In this document: positions 1 through 10,098 of the stretch, one piece after another
Layout: every line of letters starts with the position of its first letter
How positions within the stretch are numbered: the stretch's first letter is position 1
Assembly (NCBI GenBank): GCA_039029395.1
Contig: JBCCGG010000024.1
Location: forward strand, 26,206 to 90,205
DNA length: 64,000 nucleotides
Origin: JBCCGG01 sp039029395
Lineage (GTDB): Bacteria; Pseudomonadota; Alphaproteobacteria; Kiloniellales; JAKSDN01
Reading direction: 5' to 3'
Made by a program: the position numbers and the translations under genes
The notes under the pieces: generated by a model
Database searches by the model: none
Told to the model about the DNA's origin: nothing
The model's input: only the letters and a program-made list of their open reading frames with translations

Positions 1-579
<579 letters not shown>

Positions 580-706
580 AGCGCGCCGCCGTCGCACGCT
601 TTGATCGAGCTTGACAAGACTTACAATCAGCGCGGACAGTGGTCTTTGGGCCGCTGCCGCCTTTGCTGCGACATGCCGATTGGTCCGCGGAAGGACCCTT
701 TCGATC

Positions 707-1573
707 ATGAATTCAGCCACGATTTTCATTGGCATAGTCTTCTTTGTTCTATTGCTTCTGTGCTTGGCTCTGCTTTCGCCGGCTCTTTATCTGTGGCTCA
801 AGACCCGCGGTAAGAGCAAAGGCGAGCTCTACGACCTGCTCTATTCGCTCGATTGGGGCGAGACAACAACGAACAACTTTGGATATGCGCCGGCCGATGG
901 CGACGGCGACGAGCGCTACCAACTTCAGATGTACCGGGAGATCCATCGGCTGTACCACCATTGCGCTCAAACCAATGGTCCGGAGCGCTTGCTTGAAGTC
1001 AGCTGCGGGCGAGGGGGTGGGCTCGCCCAGCTTGTGACGCTTTGGGACCCGACGCCCTTTTCCGTTGGCCTGGACTTCTCGGTTAACGCCCTTGAGTTCT
1101 GCAGGCGGCGTTATCTCAAGACCGGCGACCCATGGTTTGTCGCCGGCTCCGCGGTCGAACTTCCGTTCGAAGATGCCTCCTTCGACGTGATCGTCAATGT
1201 GGAGGCGTCACACGTCTACAGCGACGTTCCCGATTTCCTGAGAGAGGTGTACCGGGTGTTGCGGCCCCACGGCGCCTTTCTCTACGCGGACTACCGCAGG
1301 CCGCACCACGCGGAGGATCTTGAGCAGCTGCTGCGCGAGACCGGTTTCGACGGCTCGTTTCGCGACATCACGGATAATGTGATCCAATCCTGCGAGCTGG
1401 ACAGCGAGCGAAGACGACGCCTGATCCAAAGCACCGCGCCCTGGTTCATCCGCTGGCTGACCGGTCCGCGATTGAAGAGCTATGCCAGGCTCAAAGGCAG
1501 CGCCAAACTAGGGCGCTTTCAATCGCGCGAGCAGATCTACTTCATGACCTGCATGACGAAGGTTTCGGCTTGA
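707..1573 (+). CDS. Membrane-anchored class I SAM-dependent methyltransferase
   Basis: This looks like a methyltransferase of the Methyltransf_11 type. From ATG 707, behind GGAAGGA at 689-695, the product has 288 residues. Residues about 7-32 form one hydrophobic segment, which should hold the enzyme at the inner membrane. Motif I is degenerate (LLEVSCGRGGG, about 95-105) and is followed by VGLDFS and an acidic motif FDVIVNVEASHVY. The stretch DLLYSLDWGETTTNNFGY recalls lipid and sterol or phthiotriolone-type methyltransferases, so a lipid substrate is a reasonable inference. A longer start at TTG 611 is possible but would precede the membrane segment with unrelated residues. Confidence 0.75.
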   Translation: MNSATIFIGIVFFVLLLLCLALLSPALYLWLKTRGKSKGELYDLLYSLDWGETTTNNFGYAPADGDGDERYQLQMYREIHRLYHHCAQTNGPERLLEVSCGRGGGLAQLVTLWDPTPFSVGLDFSVNALEFCRRRYLKTGDPWFVAGSAVELPFEDASFDVIVNVEASHVYSDVPDFLREVYRVLRPHGAFLYADYRRPHHAEDLEQLLRETGFDGSFRDITDNVIQSCELDSERRRRLIQSTAPWFIRWLTGPRLKSYARLKGSAKLGRFQSREQIYFMTCMTKVSA

Positions 1574-1591
1574 AGTGAAGAAACGGCGGTT

Positions 1592-2254
1592 TCAGCGCTT
1601 GCGCGCCAATGTGATGCCGTCGCCCATGGGAATCATGGAGAGCGTGACGCGCTCCTCCTGGTGCAGCAGCTTGTTGAGCGCGCGAATCGCCCGGGTGTCG
1701 TCGTCCTGGTGGTCGTGATCGGCGACCTTGCCGCCCCACAGCACGTTGTCGACCATCATCAAGCCGCCTTGGCGCAGCAAGGCAAGCGCGTGCTCGGCAT
1801 AGGCCGCGTAGTTCTCCTTGTCGGCGTCTATGAAGACCAGATCGAAGCTTTCGTGATGGCCGTCTTCCAGCATTGCCTCCAGGGTCTCCAGGGCCGGCGC
1901 CAGGCGGAGCTCGATCTTGTGGCCGTGGTCTGATTCGGCCCAGTAGCGCCGGGCGATCGACGTGAACTCTTCGCTGATGTCGCATGCGATCAGCTGACCG
2001 TCGTCGGGCAGTGCATGGGCCATGGCAAGAGCGCTGTAGCCGGTGAAGGTGCCGATCTCGAGGACCCGCCGGGCGCCGATCAGTTCGACCACCAAGGTCA
2101 TGAACTGGCCCTGCTCAGGACTGATCTGCATCATCGACGCGGGATGGGCGGCGGTCTCTTCGCGCAGGCGCGCCAGGATTTCAGGTTCGCGCAGAGAAAC
2201 CTCGAGCAGGTGGTCGTAAAGCGCGTCGGTCAGGTTGATGGTCCGCGAAGCCAT
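1592..2254 (-). CDS. Cation-dependent O-methyltransferase (caffeoyl-CoA OMT family)
   Basis: A 220-residue protein of the Methyltransf_3 family, which methylates catechol-type hydroxyls using SAM and a divalent metal. It shows the family order: MQISPEQGQFM, then motif I VLEIGTFTGYSALAMA, the acidic DISEEFT for the ribose, the metal-site VFIDADKENY, and VDNVLWGGKV. The length is typical. The start at ATG 2254 (MASRTINL) was preferred to an upstream extension because family homology begins there. It is divergent from the methyltransferase-like gene at 2340, with about 85 bases between them for both promoters. The substrate cannot be read from the sequence. Confidence 0.85.
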   Translation of the reverse strand: MASRTINLTDALYDHLLEVSLREPEILARLREETAAHPASMMQISPEQGQFMTLVVELIGARRVLEIGTFTGYSALAMAHALPDDGQLIACDISEEFTSIARRYWAESDHGHKIELRLAPALETLEAMLEDGHHESFDLVFIDADKENYAAYAEHALALLRQGGLMMVDNVLWGGKVADHDHQDDDTRAIRALNKLLHQEERVTLSMIPMGDGITLARKR

Positions 2255-2339
2255 AGCGACAAGATTCCTTTTCAACAAAGAGCGCGACGCGAGCCGGTTG
2301 CCCGCGCCCTTCGACTGGGTCAAGCTCTGCCCCGTGATC

Positions 2340-3212
2340 ATGGAGACTGTGGCGATGAGCGAGCCGGAGCACGCTTTCAAGACTAGCACCGAATTCCAGG
2401 AGGTCTACGACCTTGCCGACCCCAGCGCCTACTTTCAGGCCCTGGCGCCGCTCAACTACCGCATGCCCCAGGTCACCTGCGATGTGCTGCGACATCTGGC
2501 GCCGACGCTTCGCGACGCGTTCGGTGCCGAGCGCTTGCAAGTGCTCGACTTCGGCTGCGGGTTCGGCGTCAACGGCGCCCTATTGACCCACCGGGTGAGC
2601 CTGGAGGAGATCTACGCCCACTTCGCCCAGGAGACGAGCAACTTGGCGCGCGACCAGGCGTTCTTTCAGCCCCGGCGCCAGGCCGATCCGGGCTTCGAGG
2701 TCGGCGGTCTCGACATCGCCGAGCAGGCGCTGGCCTACGGCCGAGCGCTTGGCTTCCTGGGCACGGTCTTCTCGGACGACGCGACCGACGGTCCGATCGT
2801 GCCGCCGCTCGCCGACTATCTCGCTGGCACCCACGTAATCATCGAGACAGGTGCGGTTTTCGAGGCCTTGATGCCGGCGGTCGACAACCTGCTCGGCGCG
2901 TGCGACCCGGCCCGGCGCCCCTGGGTCCTGGCCTCGCCTAGGCCCGACGTGGACTCTCGCCTGCTGCTCCAGGTCTTCCAGCGCCACGGCTACACATTCC
3001 AGACCTGCAATCGGCGGCCGATCTCCTACCGGAAGATGCTTGGCGCGACGGAGCGCGAAGATGCCATAAGGATCATCGAGGCACGGGGCGACGACTCCGC
3101 AGCCCTGCTCAAGGACGGCTGGTTCCATGTTGACCTGGTGCTCGCCCGACCGGCGGACACGCGCGCGCCGTCGCTTGACGATCTCTTGGCCCAACTTGAC
3201 GAGGAGCTATAA
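2340..3212 (+). CDS. Methyltransferase-like protein of unknown substrate
   Basis: The product has 290 residues from ATG 2340, or 285 from ATG 2355. A clear nucleotide-binding motif, VLDFGCGFGVNGALL, lies near residues 67-81 and suggests a SAM-binding Rossmann fold. Later blocks such as GGLDIAEQALAYGRALG and VIIETGAVFEALMPAVDNLL fit a methyltransferase core without giving a family. The stop is only 7 bases before the amidase start at 3220, so the two are probably co-transcribed, with possible membership of the amidase-sulfotransferase run that follows. The reaction is unknown. Confidence 0.65.
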   Translation: METVAMSEPEHAFKTSTEFQEVYDLADPSAYFQALAPLNYRMPQVTCDVLRHLAPTLRDAFGAERLQVLDFGCGFGVNGALLTHRVSLEEIYAHFAQETSNLARDQAFFQPRRQADPGFEVGGLDIAEQALAYGRALGFLGTVFSDDATDGPIVPPLADYLAGTHVIIETGAVFEALMPAVDNLLGACDPARRPWVLASPRPDVDSRLLLQVFQRHGYTFQTCNRRPISYRKMLGATEREDAIRIIEARGDDSAALLKDGWFHVDLVLARPADTRAPSLDDLLAQLDEEL

Positions 3213-3219
3213 GCGCAAT

Positions 3220-4641
3220 ATGAGCGCCGACATGGATCTTTGCTACATGACCGCCAGCGAGGCCCGGCGGCGGTTCGCCGAGGGCTCGCTCTCGCCGGTC
3301 GAGCTGGTCTCCGCTTTGATCGAGCGGATCGAGGCGGTCAATCCGCCCGTCAACGCGCTGACCTACAGCTTCCCGGAGCGTGCGCTGACCCAGGCCAAGA
3401 AGGCCGAGGCCCGCTACCGCGCCCGGGGCGCCAAGGCCAGGCCCCTGGAAGGCCTGCCGGTCATGATCAAAGACGGCCACGACGTGAAGGGCGAGATCAC
3501 GACCTATGGCTCCCGGCTCTATGCCGATCACCGGCCGGAGACCTCTTACTATCATATCGAGCGTTTGTTCCGGGCTGGCGCGATCCTGCTGGGGCGCACG
3601 ACGACGCCGGAGTTCGGCGCCGCGACGATCTGCCACTCGGACCTGTGGGGTGTGACCCGCAACCCCTGGAACCTGGAAAAGAGCCCGGCCGGCTCGGGCG
3701 GTGGGGCAGGAGCCGCGCTCGCGCTCGGCATGACCCCTTTGTGCGACGGTGCCGATTACGGCGGTTCGATCCGCAACCCGGCCTCGGCCAGCGGGGTGGT
3801 CGGTTTCCGCTCGCCCTCGGGGCGGATCCCCAAGCGGCCGCCTTGGAACTTCAACAATTGGAGCGCCTTCGGCCCCATGACGCGCTCGGTCGCCGACGCG
3901 GCGCTGATGGAGAACGTCATGGCCGGGCCCCATTTGGGCGACATCATGTCCCTGCCGACCCGCAAGCTAATTCCCAAGGTATTGGAGGGGATTTCCGGTT
4001 GGCGCATCGCCTGTTCGCCCGATTTGGGCCATTTCCCGATCGACCCGGATGTGGCGGCCAACACGAAGAGAGCCCTGGAAGCCTTTCGGGAGCTCGGCTG
4101 CGAGGTCGAGGAGGTCGCGCTGCCCTGGGGCGAAGAGGTCCTGTCGGCCGCTATGGTTCACTACCGCACCTTCAAGGATCTGGGCGCCGAGGACATGACG
4201 GACCAGCAGAAGGCTCTGCTGTGCGACTTCCTGCGCCGGGGCGATGAGTACTTCCAAGGCAGGAACAAGGTCTCCTTGGCCCGCTCGACTGAGCTGCGCG
4301 GCGAAATGTATCAAGCGCTCGAGCCGATCTTCCGGCGCTGCCGGGTTTTGCTTTGCCCGACCCTTGCGCTGCCCGCGCCGCCGGCCGAGCTCCATCCGAT
4401 CGACGGCGATGTTCGAATCAACGGCGTCAAGGTCGACCCGACCTTGGGCTGGACGCTGTGCTATCCGATCAACATGTTGGGCCAGCTACCGGCGATCAGC
4501 GTGCCGAGCGGCTTCGCCTCCAATGGCGTGCCGACCGGCTTGCAAATCGTCGGCCGGCCCTATGACGACGTCAGCGTGTTTCGCGCCGCCGCCGCCTTCG
4601 AAGGGGCGCGGCCGTGGGACGGTCACCGACCAGAGTTGTGA
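3220..4641 (+). CDS. Amidase signature family hydrolase
   Basis: A 473-residue amidase of the AS family, which hydrolyses amide bonds with a Ser-cisSer-Lys triad. Lys84 lies in MIKDGHDVKG, the cis-serine is Ser159 in PAGSGGGAG, and the nucleophile is Ser183 in YGGSIRNPAS; the 24-residue spacing between the serines matches FAAH and malonamidase. The usual GGSSGG is altered, with glycine replacing the second serine, but the catalytic serine is kept. ATG 3220 was chosen because homology starts at MSADMDLCYMTASE. It sits between a methyltransferase-like gene and a sulfotransferase-like gene, 13 bases before the latter. The substrate is not identifiable. Confidence 0.88.
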   Translation: MSADMDLCYMTASEARRRFAEGSLSPVELVSALIERIEAVNPPVNALTYSFPERALTQAKKAEARYRARGAKARPLEGLPVMIKDGHDVKGEITTYGSRLYADHRPETSYYHIERLFRAGAILLGRTTTPEFGAATICHSDLWGVTRNPWNLEKSPAGSGGGAGAALALGMTPLCDGADYGGSIRNPASASGVVGFRSPSGRIPKRPPWNFNNWSAFGPMTRSVADAALMENVMAGPHLGDIMSLPTRKLIPKVLEGISGWRIACSPDLGHFPIDPDVAANTKRALEAFRELGCEVEEVALPWGEEVLSAAMVHYRTFKDLGAEDMTDQQKALLCDFLRRGDEYFQGRNKVSLARSTELRGEMYQALEPIFRRCRVLLCPTLALPAPPAELHPIDGDVRINGVKVDPTLGWTLCYPINMLGQLPAISVPSGFASNGVPTGLQIVGRPYDDVSVFRAAAAFEGARPWDGHRPEL

Positions 4642-4654
4642 AGGAGGACGTGCA

Positions 4655-5275
4655 ATGGCCCTTGCGGTTATCGGCGCCGGTTTCGGGCGCACCGGTACAG
4701 ACTCCATGCGCCTGGCTCTTGAGCAGCTCGGCTTCGGACCCTGCCACCACATGAGCGAAGTGACGAGCAACCCCGACCAGCTGCGCCAATGGCGCGCTTT
4801 GGCCGACGGCCGGAAGCCGGATTGGGAGACGATTTTGGCCGGCTACCGCTCCGCCGTGGATTGGCCGTCCGCTTACTTTTGGCGCGAGCTTGCCGCGGCC
4901 TATCCGGACGCCAAGGTCCTGCTCACCCTGCGCAGTGCCGAAAGCTGGTACGAGTCCATGCGCAACACGATCATTCCGGTCATTGCCGACACCGAGGACC
5001 CGGCGTCGATCGGCAGGTGGGCGATTTCCGAGGGCACCTTCAGCGGCCGGCTCGAGGACCGGGAGCACGCGATCGCGGTGTTCGAGCGGAACACCGCCGA
5101 GGTGCAGGGGGCCTTCGGGCCCGAGCGCCTCCTGACCTACCATATCGGCGACGGTTGGACGCCGCTCTGCGCGTTCCTCGGCGTGCCGGTGCCCGACGCG
5201 CCGTTCCCGCGCAGCAACTCGACCGCCGCTTTTCAAGCGGCCGTCGCCAAGCGGGAAGAGGGCAAGGGGCCTTAG
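4655..5275 (+). CDS. Sulfotransferase family protein
   Basis: A 206-residue protein of the family often annotated as sulfotransferase (Sulfotransfer_4 type). The N-terminal VIGAGFGRTGTDSMRLALEQLG is the PAPS 5'-phosphosulfate-binding-like loop, and VLLTLRSAESWYESM matches the 3'-phosphate motif. PCHHMSEV and the C-terminal CAFLGVPVPDAPFP are typical of the group. AAGGAGG at 4641-4647 is well placed for ATG 4655, and the gene is 13 bases downstream of the amidase stop. Many bacterial members have no proven sulfotransfer activity, so the reaction is inferred only. Confidence 0.8.
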   Translation: MALAVIGAGFGRTGTDSMRLALEQLGFGPCHHMSEVTSNPDQLRQWRALADGRKPDWETILAGYRSAVDWPSAYFWRELAAAYPDAKVLLTLRSAESWYESMRNTIIPVIADTEDPASIGRWAISEGTFSGRLEDREHAIAVFERNTAEVQGAFGPERLLTYHIGDGWTPLCAFLGVPVPDAPFPRSNSTAAFQAAVAKREEGKGP

Positions 5276-5276
5276 G

Positions 5277-5777
5277 ATGTTCGCAATTCGTCTTTCTAAG
5301 GTGGTGATGACCGGGGGCCTGAGCATTTGGGGGTTACTGGTTGTCCTCGGCAACACCACCGACTACGGCACCAACTGGGCCTTCGTGCAGCACGTCTTGG
5401 CCATGGACACGATCTTCCCGGACTCCACGCTGAAGTGGCGTGCGATCACGGACCCAGAATACCAAAGAACGGCCTACTTGATTATCATCGTGACAGAGGG
5501 ACTCACCGCCCTCGCATTTCTCATAGCCTCTGTTGCCATGGCGGCGCGGCTGCGCGCGCCGACCGAACAGTTCCGGCGGGCCAGGGCGCTCACGGCCTGG
5601 GGCGTCCTGCTCGGCTTCGGCCTTTACTTCATCGGATTCATGGCGATCGGCGCGGAGTGGTTCGCCATGTGGCAATCGAAGACCTGGAACGGCCAACAGG
5701 CCGCCTTCATGTTCGTCGCCGTGATCTTGGCGGTCGGGATCTATGTCTTGCTCGACAACGACGGGTCGTCCGACTGA
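5277..5777 (+). CDS. DUF2165 small integral membrane protein
   Basis: A 166-residue membrane protein with four probable helices (about 8-28, 66-88, 106-130 and 140-160). The motif GNTTDYGTNWAFVQHVLAMDT after the first helix, with WRAITDP and AEWFAMWQS, is characteristic of DUF2165. The function of this family is unknown. ATG 5277 follows the sulfotransferase stop by one base, so the two are probably translationally coupled. The last 37 bases overlap the convergent antiporter gene on the other strand. Confidence 0.82.
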   Translation: MFAIRLSKVVMTGGLSIWGLLVVLGNTTDYGTNWAFVQHVLAMDTIFPDSTLKWRAITDPEYQRTAYLIIIVTEGLTALAFLIASVAMAARLRAPTEQFRRARALTAWGVLLGFGLYFIGFMAIGAEWFAMWQSKTWNGQQAAFMFVAVILAVGIYVLLDNDGSSD

Positions 5778-7363
5778 GCCTTGCCGGTCACAGCCTGGAT
5801 CTGCTCGTCGATGTGCGCGGCGAAACCGGTGCCGGCCTCGGCGTAGATGTTGAAGGCCACATGGGCGCCGGCCTCGCGCAGGTCGTCCACCTGGTCGGGA
5901 TACATGCAAACCGCGGCGATGTAGCCGTCGTAGCCGGTATGGGTGATCTGTTCCAGCGCGTACATGTTCGCCTGGTGCTCGGGCATGGCCAGCATGACCA
6001 GGCGGTACTGGGTTTGTCCGGCCTTGACCCGCTCCCAGAAGTCGGAGTCCGTGGCGTCGCCTTGGACCACGTTGCGCCCGGCCGCCCGGTGCTCCTCGAC
6101 CTTCTCGGCATTGCTCTCGACGCCGATAAGAATATCGCCGTAGGTCTCCTTGATGTGATCGTAGGCGCCGGTGCCGACCCGGCCCATGCCGAAAATCACG
6201 ATCTTGGCATCGCCGGTCTGGGTCGGCTTCTCCTCGGGATGGTCCGTTGCGGTCTCGAAGCGCACCACGGTGTCATGCCAGCGGGCATAGAGATTGTGGG
6301 CCAGGCTGTTGAGCGGCGAGGCGGCGACGAAGGAGATCGATAGCGCAATCGCGATGATGACTAGCCACTCGCCGCCGATCCAGCCGTTCTCGACACCGAT
6401 CGCGCCGACGATCAACCCAAACTCGCTGTAGTTGGCCAGGCTGTAGGCGGTCAGCAGAGAGGAGCGGGCGCGCAGGTTGAATCGAGTCAGGATGAGAAAG
6501 AAGAAGGCGACCTTTATCGGAATCAGCAGCACCAAAAGCAACGCAATGCCAAGGGCCCCTAGGGTCGGCGCCTCGGATAAGCCTATGCTGAGGAAAAAGC
6601 CGACCAGAAAGATTTCCTTGAAGCTGAAGAGGCTGTCGGCGATTTCCGAGGCGCGCTTGTGGGTCGCCATCAGCATGCCCATGATCAGCGCGCCCAGATC
6701 CGGCTTGAGGCCGACCAGTTGGAAGGTGTAGACGCCGACCGCGAGCGCCGAGAACAGCCCGAACAGCGGCAGCAGCTCGTCGTGGCCCAGGCGGTTCAGC
6801 ATGAAGCCCAGGATCGGCCGCACGAAGATCAGGCCGATCAGCGCGAAGGCCCAGATCGATGGCACCTTGCCGGTCGAGATGGTCAGGAAGACGACCGCGA
6901 AGATGTCCTGCATGATCAGGATGCCGATCGCCGTGCGGCCGTGCAGGGACGGCAGCTCGCCCTTTTCCTCCAGCACCTTGACGGCGAACACCGTGCTCGA
7001 AAAGCTGAGCGCGAAGGCGATCAGGAAAGCGGTCGCCAGATCGAGCCCGGCAAAGACCGAGATCCCGGTCAGCGACAGGGCATAGAACCCGAGCCCGAAC
7101 AGTCCGACAATGACCAGCGCATGGACCGAGGCGCCGCCCCAGACCTCCGGGCGCGCCAGGCTTTTCAGCTTCAGTTTCAGGCCGATGGTAAAGAGCAGCA
7201 GGGTGACGCCCAGATCGGCGATGGTGTCGATCACGGCACCCGCCTTGACGCCGAAGGCCTGGAGCAGGAAGCCGGCGACCAGAAAACCGACCATTGGCGG
7301 CAGCTTGACCTGCCGGGCGGCAAAGCCGAGCACGAAGGCGACGGCAATCGAGATTGGATCCAT
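5741..7363 (-). CDS. CPA2-type monovalent cation:proton antiporter with TrkA-N domain (YbaL/KefB-like)
   Basis: A 540-residue inner-membrane antiporter. Residues 1 to about 370 form a Na_H_Exchanger domain of about 12 helices, including LSFSSTVFAVKVLEEKGE and LKPDLGALIMGMLMA. A cytosolic TrkA-N/RCK domain follows, with the nucleotide-binding VIFGMGRVGTGAYD at about 390-403 and later GDATDSDFWERV. By family this exchanges K+ (or Na+) for H+, gated by a nucleotide on the RCK domain. Length and domain order match YbaL. It is divergent from the acyl-CoA synthetase at 7532, and its 3' end overlaps the DUF2165 gene by 37 bases. The ion specificity is inferred only. Confidence 0.9.
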   Translation of the reverse strand: MDPISIAVAFVLGFAARQVKLPPMVGFLVAGFLLQAFGVKAGAVIDTIADLGVTLLLFTIGLKLKLKSLARPEVWGGASVHALVIVGLFGLGFYALSLTGISVFAGLDLATAFLIAFALSFSSTVFAVKVLEEKGELPSLHGRTAIGILIMQDIFAVVFLTISTGKVPSIWAFALIGLIFVRPILGFMLNRLGHDELLPLFGLFSALAVGVYTFQLVGLKPDLGALIMGMLMATHKRASEIADSLFSFKEIFLVGFFLSIGLSEAPTLGALGIALLLVLLIPIKVAFFFLILTRFNLRARSSLLTAYSLANYSEFGLIVGAIGVENGWIGGEWLVIIAIALSISFVAASPLNSLAHNLYARWHDTVVRFETATDHPEEKPTQTGDAKIVIFGMGRVGTGAYDHIKETYGDILIGVESNAEKVEEHRAAGRNVVQGDATDSDFWERVKAGQTQYRLVMLAMPEHQANMYALEQITHTGYDGYIAAVCMYPDQVDDLREAGAHVAFNIYAEAGTGFAAHIDEQIQAVTGKAQSDDPSLSSKT

Positions 7364-7531
7364 CTACATTCCCCCGCTGGAGCCGCGCACCCCCTTGCGC
7401 GGTGCTCCATGAGCATTATGGAAGATTGCGGAGCTTTGTCCATGTGGCAAGGGAAGGGGACCGGCCTTGCACGCGCCGTTTGGCGGAGGCTAGGCTCAGT
7501 GTCCCAGCAGTCACGCCAAACGGGGAACCAA

Positions 7532-9094
7532 ATGCCGCTGACCGGACCAAACTTGGACGCGCCTACGGATCTGCCCAATGTTCTCAGCCGTGGTCTGACG
7601 AGCCGGCCGGACGATCTGGCGCTGGTCTCAGCCGAGACCCGCTGGACTTGGCGCGAGCTGCAGGCGGCCAGCGACCGGCTGGCGCGGGGCCTGCTGGGGC
7701 TTGGCCTCAAGCCGGGCGACCGGGTTGCCTCACTGATGCCCAACCGGGCGGCCCTGGTAATTCACTACCTGGCCTGCATGAAGGCCGGCTTGGTGATCAC
7801 CCCGCTCAACTACCGCTACATGCCGCCGGAGATCGACCACGCACTGGGCCTGAGCGGCGCCTCTGTGCTCTTCGCTCACGCCGAGCGGGCCGACGACATC
7901 GCGGCCAGTCAGGAAGCCCGGAAACTGCCGCTTGGCTTGATCTCCTACGGCGGTGCGCTGGGCGACAGCCCGAGCTTCGAGCAGCTCTTGGCCAAAGAAC
8001 CGCCGGCGCTCGAGCTGCCGACGCTCGACTATAAGACCCCGGCCTTCATCTTTTTCACCTCGGGCAGCACCGGCAAGCCGAAGGGTGTCACCCACACGCT
8101 GGAGACCTTCGGCTGGCTGGTCGCAAGCTTTGCCCAGAGCATGGAGCTTACGCCTGAGGACATTGTCCTACCGGGCTCCTCGATCTCTCACATCGGCTCT
8201 CTCATGTTGACCCTTGCGTCCTTCTCGGTGGGTGCCCGCTCCGACGTAGCGCGCACCTTCGACGGCGACGAGCTGCTGCCGCTGCTGCGCGACACGCGGC
8301 CGACCGTAATGCTGATGCTGCCGGCCGCATTAATTGCCCTGATGCGCGACCACGACGCCAAGCACGACGACTTCACCTCTTTGCGTCTCTGCATCTCCGG
8401 CGGCGATAAGGTCTCGGCCGAGCTGGAGCGGGAATTCACCCAAATGGTCGGGTTCCCGATCGACGAGGTCTACGGCATGACGGAGTTCGGCGGCTCTCAC
8501 CTGAACCCGCCCTCGGGAGTCAACAAGCTGGGATCGGTCGGTGTAACCTGCCCGGGCTATGCTTCCTCGCTGCGCGACGAGGCCGGCCAGGAAGTCGCGA
8601 CCGGCGTCGATGGCCGGCTCTGGATCAAGAGCCCAGCCAACATGATCGGCTATTGGAACAATCCCAAGGCAACCGCGGAGACCATCGTCGACGGCTGGCT
8701 CGATACCGGCGACGTCATGACCGTCGACGAGGACGGATATTTCTGGTTCCACGGCCGCAAGAAGCAGATCATCGTCCACGACGGCTCGAACATTTGCCCG
8801 CAGGAGGTCGAGGAGGCGGTGGCGGCCCACCCGGCGGTCGCCCAAGCCGGCGTGGTCGGCGTCCACGACGCGGTGCACGGCGAGAATGTATGGGCATATG
8901 TAACCTTGAAGGACGGCGCCGCCGCGCCGAGTTCTCAGGAGGTGATCCGTTGCGCCCGGCAGCTGGTCGGCTACAAAGCGCCCGAAGCGATCCACGTCCT
9001 GGACGAGATGCCGCTCAACGCGACCGGCAAGGTCGACCGGGTGACTCTCAAGAAGCTTGCCGCCGACCGGGTCGCCGCGGAGCACCCAGCATAA
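7532..9094 (+). CDS. AMP-dependent acyl-CoA synthetase/ligase
   Basis: A 520-residue ANL-superfamily enzyme that activates a carboxylic acid as an acyl-adenylate and transfers it to CoA. Motif A3 is FFTSGSTGKPKGVTHT (about 173-188), A5 is DEVYGMTEFGG, A7-A8 is LDTGDVMTVDEDGYFWFHGRKK, and the catalytic lysine lies in NATGKVDR near residue 499. The start MPLTGPNLDAP at ATG 7532 fits the family length; upstream sequence in frame is not conserved. The nearest upstream gene is divergent and the next (GNAT) is about 117 bases downstream, so it is probably transcribed alone. The acyl chain cannot be predicted. Confidence 0.88.
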   Translation: MPLTGPNLDAPTDLPNVLSRGLTSRPDDLALVSAETRWTWRELQAASDRLARGLLGLGLKPGDRVASLMPNRAALVIHYLACMKAGLVITPLNYRYMPPEIDHALGLSGASVLFAHAERADDIAASQEARKLPLGLISYGGALGDSPSFEQLLAKEPPALELPTLDYKTPAFIFFTSGSTGKPKGVTHTLETFGWLVASFAQSMELTPEDIVLPGSSISHIGSLMLTLASFSVGARSDVARTFDGDELLPLLRDTRPTVMLMLPAALIALMRDHDAKHDDFTSLRLCISGGDKVSAELEREFTQMVGFPIDEVYGMTEFGGSHLNPPSGVNKLGSVGVTCPGYASSLRDEAGQEVATGVDGRLWIKSPANMIGYWNNPKATAETIVDGWLDTGDVMTVDEDGYFWFHGRKKQIIVHDGSNICPQEVEEAVAAHPAVAQAGVVGVHDAVHGENVWAYVTLKDGAAAPSSQEVIRCARQLVGYKAPEAIHVLDEMPLNATGKVDRVTLKKLAADRVAAEHPA

Positions 9095-9211
9095 AGCGCA
9101 CCGACCAGCACGCGCGGAGCTCTATCGTTACCAGAGGTTCATCTTTGCGACAGGACTAAGCAATCTTGGCTAGCCATATCCTTGGTAAAGGCAACCAAGG
9201 GGATGGCTTAC

Positions 9212-10045
9212 ATGGACACTGGAGTTGACTTTGTCAGTAGCGCATTGGCGCCCAATCCGGCGATCTTGCGCCGGTCATCATCGGCACCTGGCGACGCGGG
9301 AGACCGACGAGCAACGGGCAAGGCCGTGCTCGGCGATCACGACATCCTGACCTTTCGCCGGACCCACGTGTCGGACTACCGGCGGCCCTTTGCCTTCGTC
9401 GAAGCGCTGAACGACGGAACGCTGTTCGGCCGGCCCGCGCGGGTTTTCCAGGCGGCTGCCCGTGAGAGCTGTCTGTTCGAAGTAGTGGTCGGCAAGGATC
9501 AGCGGATTGTCGCCACCGGTATACTGCAAGACCACCTTGAAGCGGGTGCCGACGGGCCATGCCGGGAAAAGGAACTGGGCGGGCTCATGGTACATCCCGA
9601 CGCACGCGGCTTGGGAATTGTTACCCTGTTGATCAAGCTCATGCTGGCCCACCGCTGGGCAGCGTTTGGCGGCCACCATCACGAGACCTATGTCGCACGT
9701 GTGGTCGACGGCAACCCAGGTGCGGCGCGCGTGCTCCAGGCCGTCGGCTTTCGTTCCACCGGTTATTTGCGGCTTTATCCGGGCCAGTTCGATGGATCGA
9801 TCGAGCACATGATGGCGCCAGGCGAGGACTTTGTGCGCATGGAGGGCTTTCGCTTCGAGCCGGAGGCCCTCGACGAGATCGTCCATGACCTATGGACCTT
9901 TTGGCAAGGGTCGAGGGCGCTTGGCCACAGCGACCGGGGCCAGCACCTAGCGGTCGATTTCGCCGACCTAGTGGCGCCGTCGCTTCTGACCGACCCTGTC
10001 TTGCCGACAGCCTGCGCCACACCGGCGGGACACATGGCTGCCTAG
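9212..10045 (+). CDS. GNAT-family N-acetyltransferase
   Basis: A 277-residue protein with a central acetyl-CoA-binding GNAT core: LGGLMVHPDARGLGIVTLLIKLML contains the motif A loop (ARGLG), and NPGAARVLQAVGFRSTG is motif B. The N-terminal 50 residues and the C-terminal region after MAPGEDFVRMEGF have no obvious domain. ATG 9212 was chosen because AAGGGG lies 9 bases upstream; ATG 9203 and TTG 9182 are alternatives. The substrate is unknown. Confidence 0.75.
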   Translation: MDTGVDFVSSALAPNPAILRRSSSAPGDAGDRRATGKAVLGDHDILTFRRTHVSDYRRPFAFVEALNDGTLFGRPARVFQAAARESCLFEVVVGKDQRIVATGILQDHLEAGADGPCREKELGGLMVHPDARGLGIVTLLIKLMLAHRWAAFGGHHHETYVARVVDGNPGAARVLQAVGFRSTGYLRLYPGQFDGSIEHMMAPGEDFVRMEGFRFEPEALDEIVHDLWTFWQGSRALGHSDRGQHLAVDFADLVAPSLLTDPVLPTACATPAGHMAA

Positions 10046-10098
10046 CAGGGGAGCTTGGCCTCGGGAGTTAACGGGATCGCACGACGCTGCTGCCCCGC

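Noticed and set aside
5327..6343. 338-codon plus-strand frame across the DUF2165 and antiporter genes
   Set aside because: Overlaps two well-supported genes and shows His/Gly/Arg-rich shadow composition.
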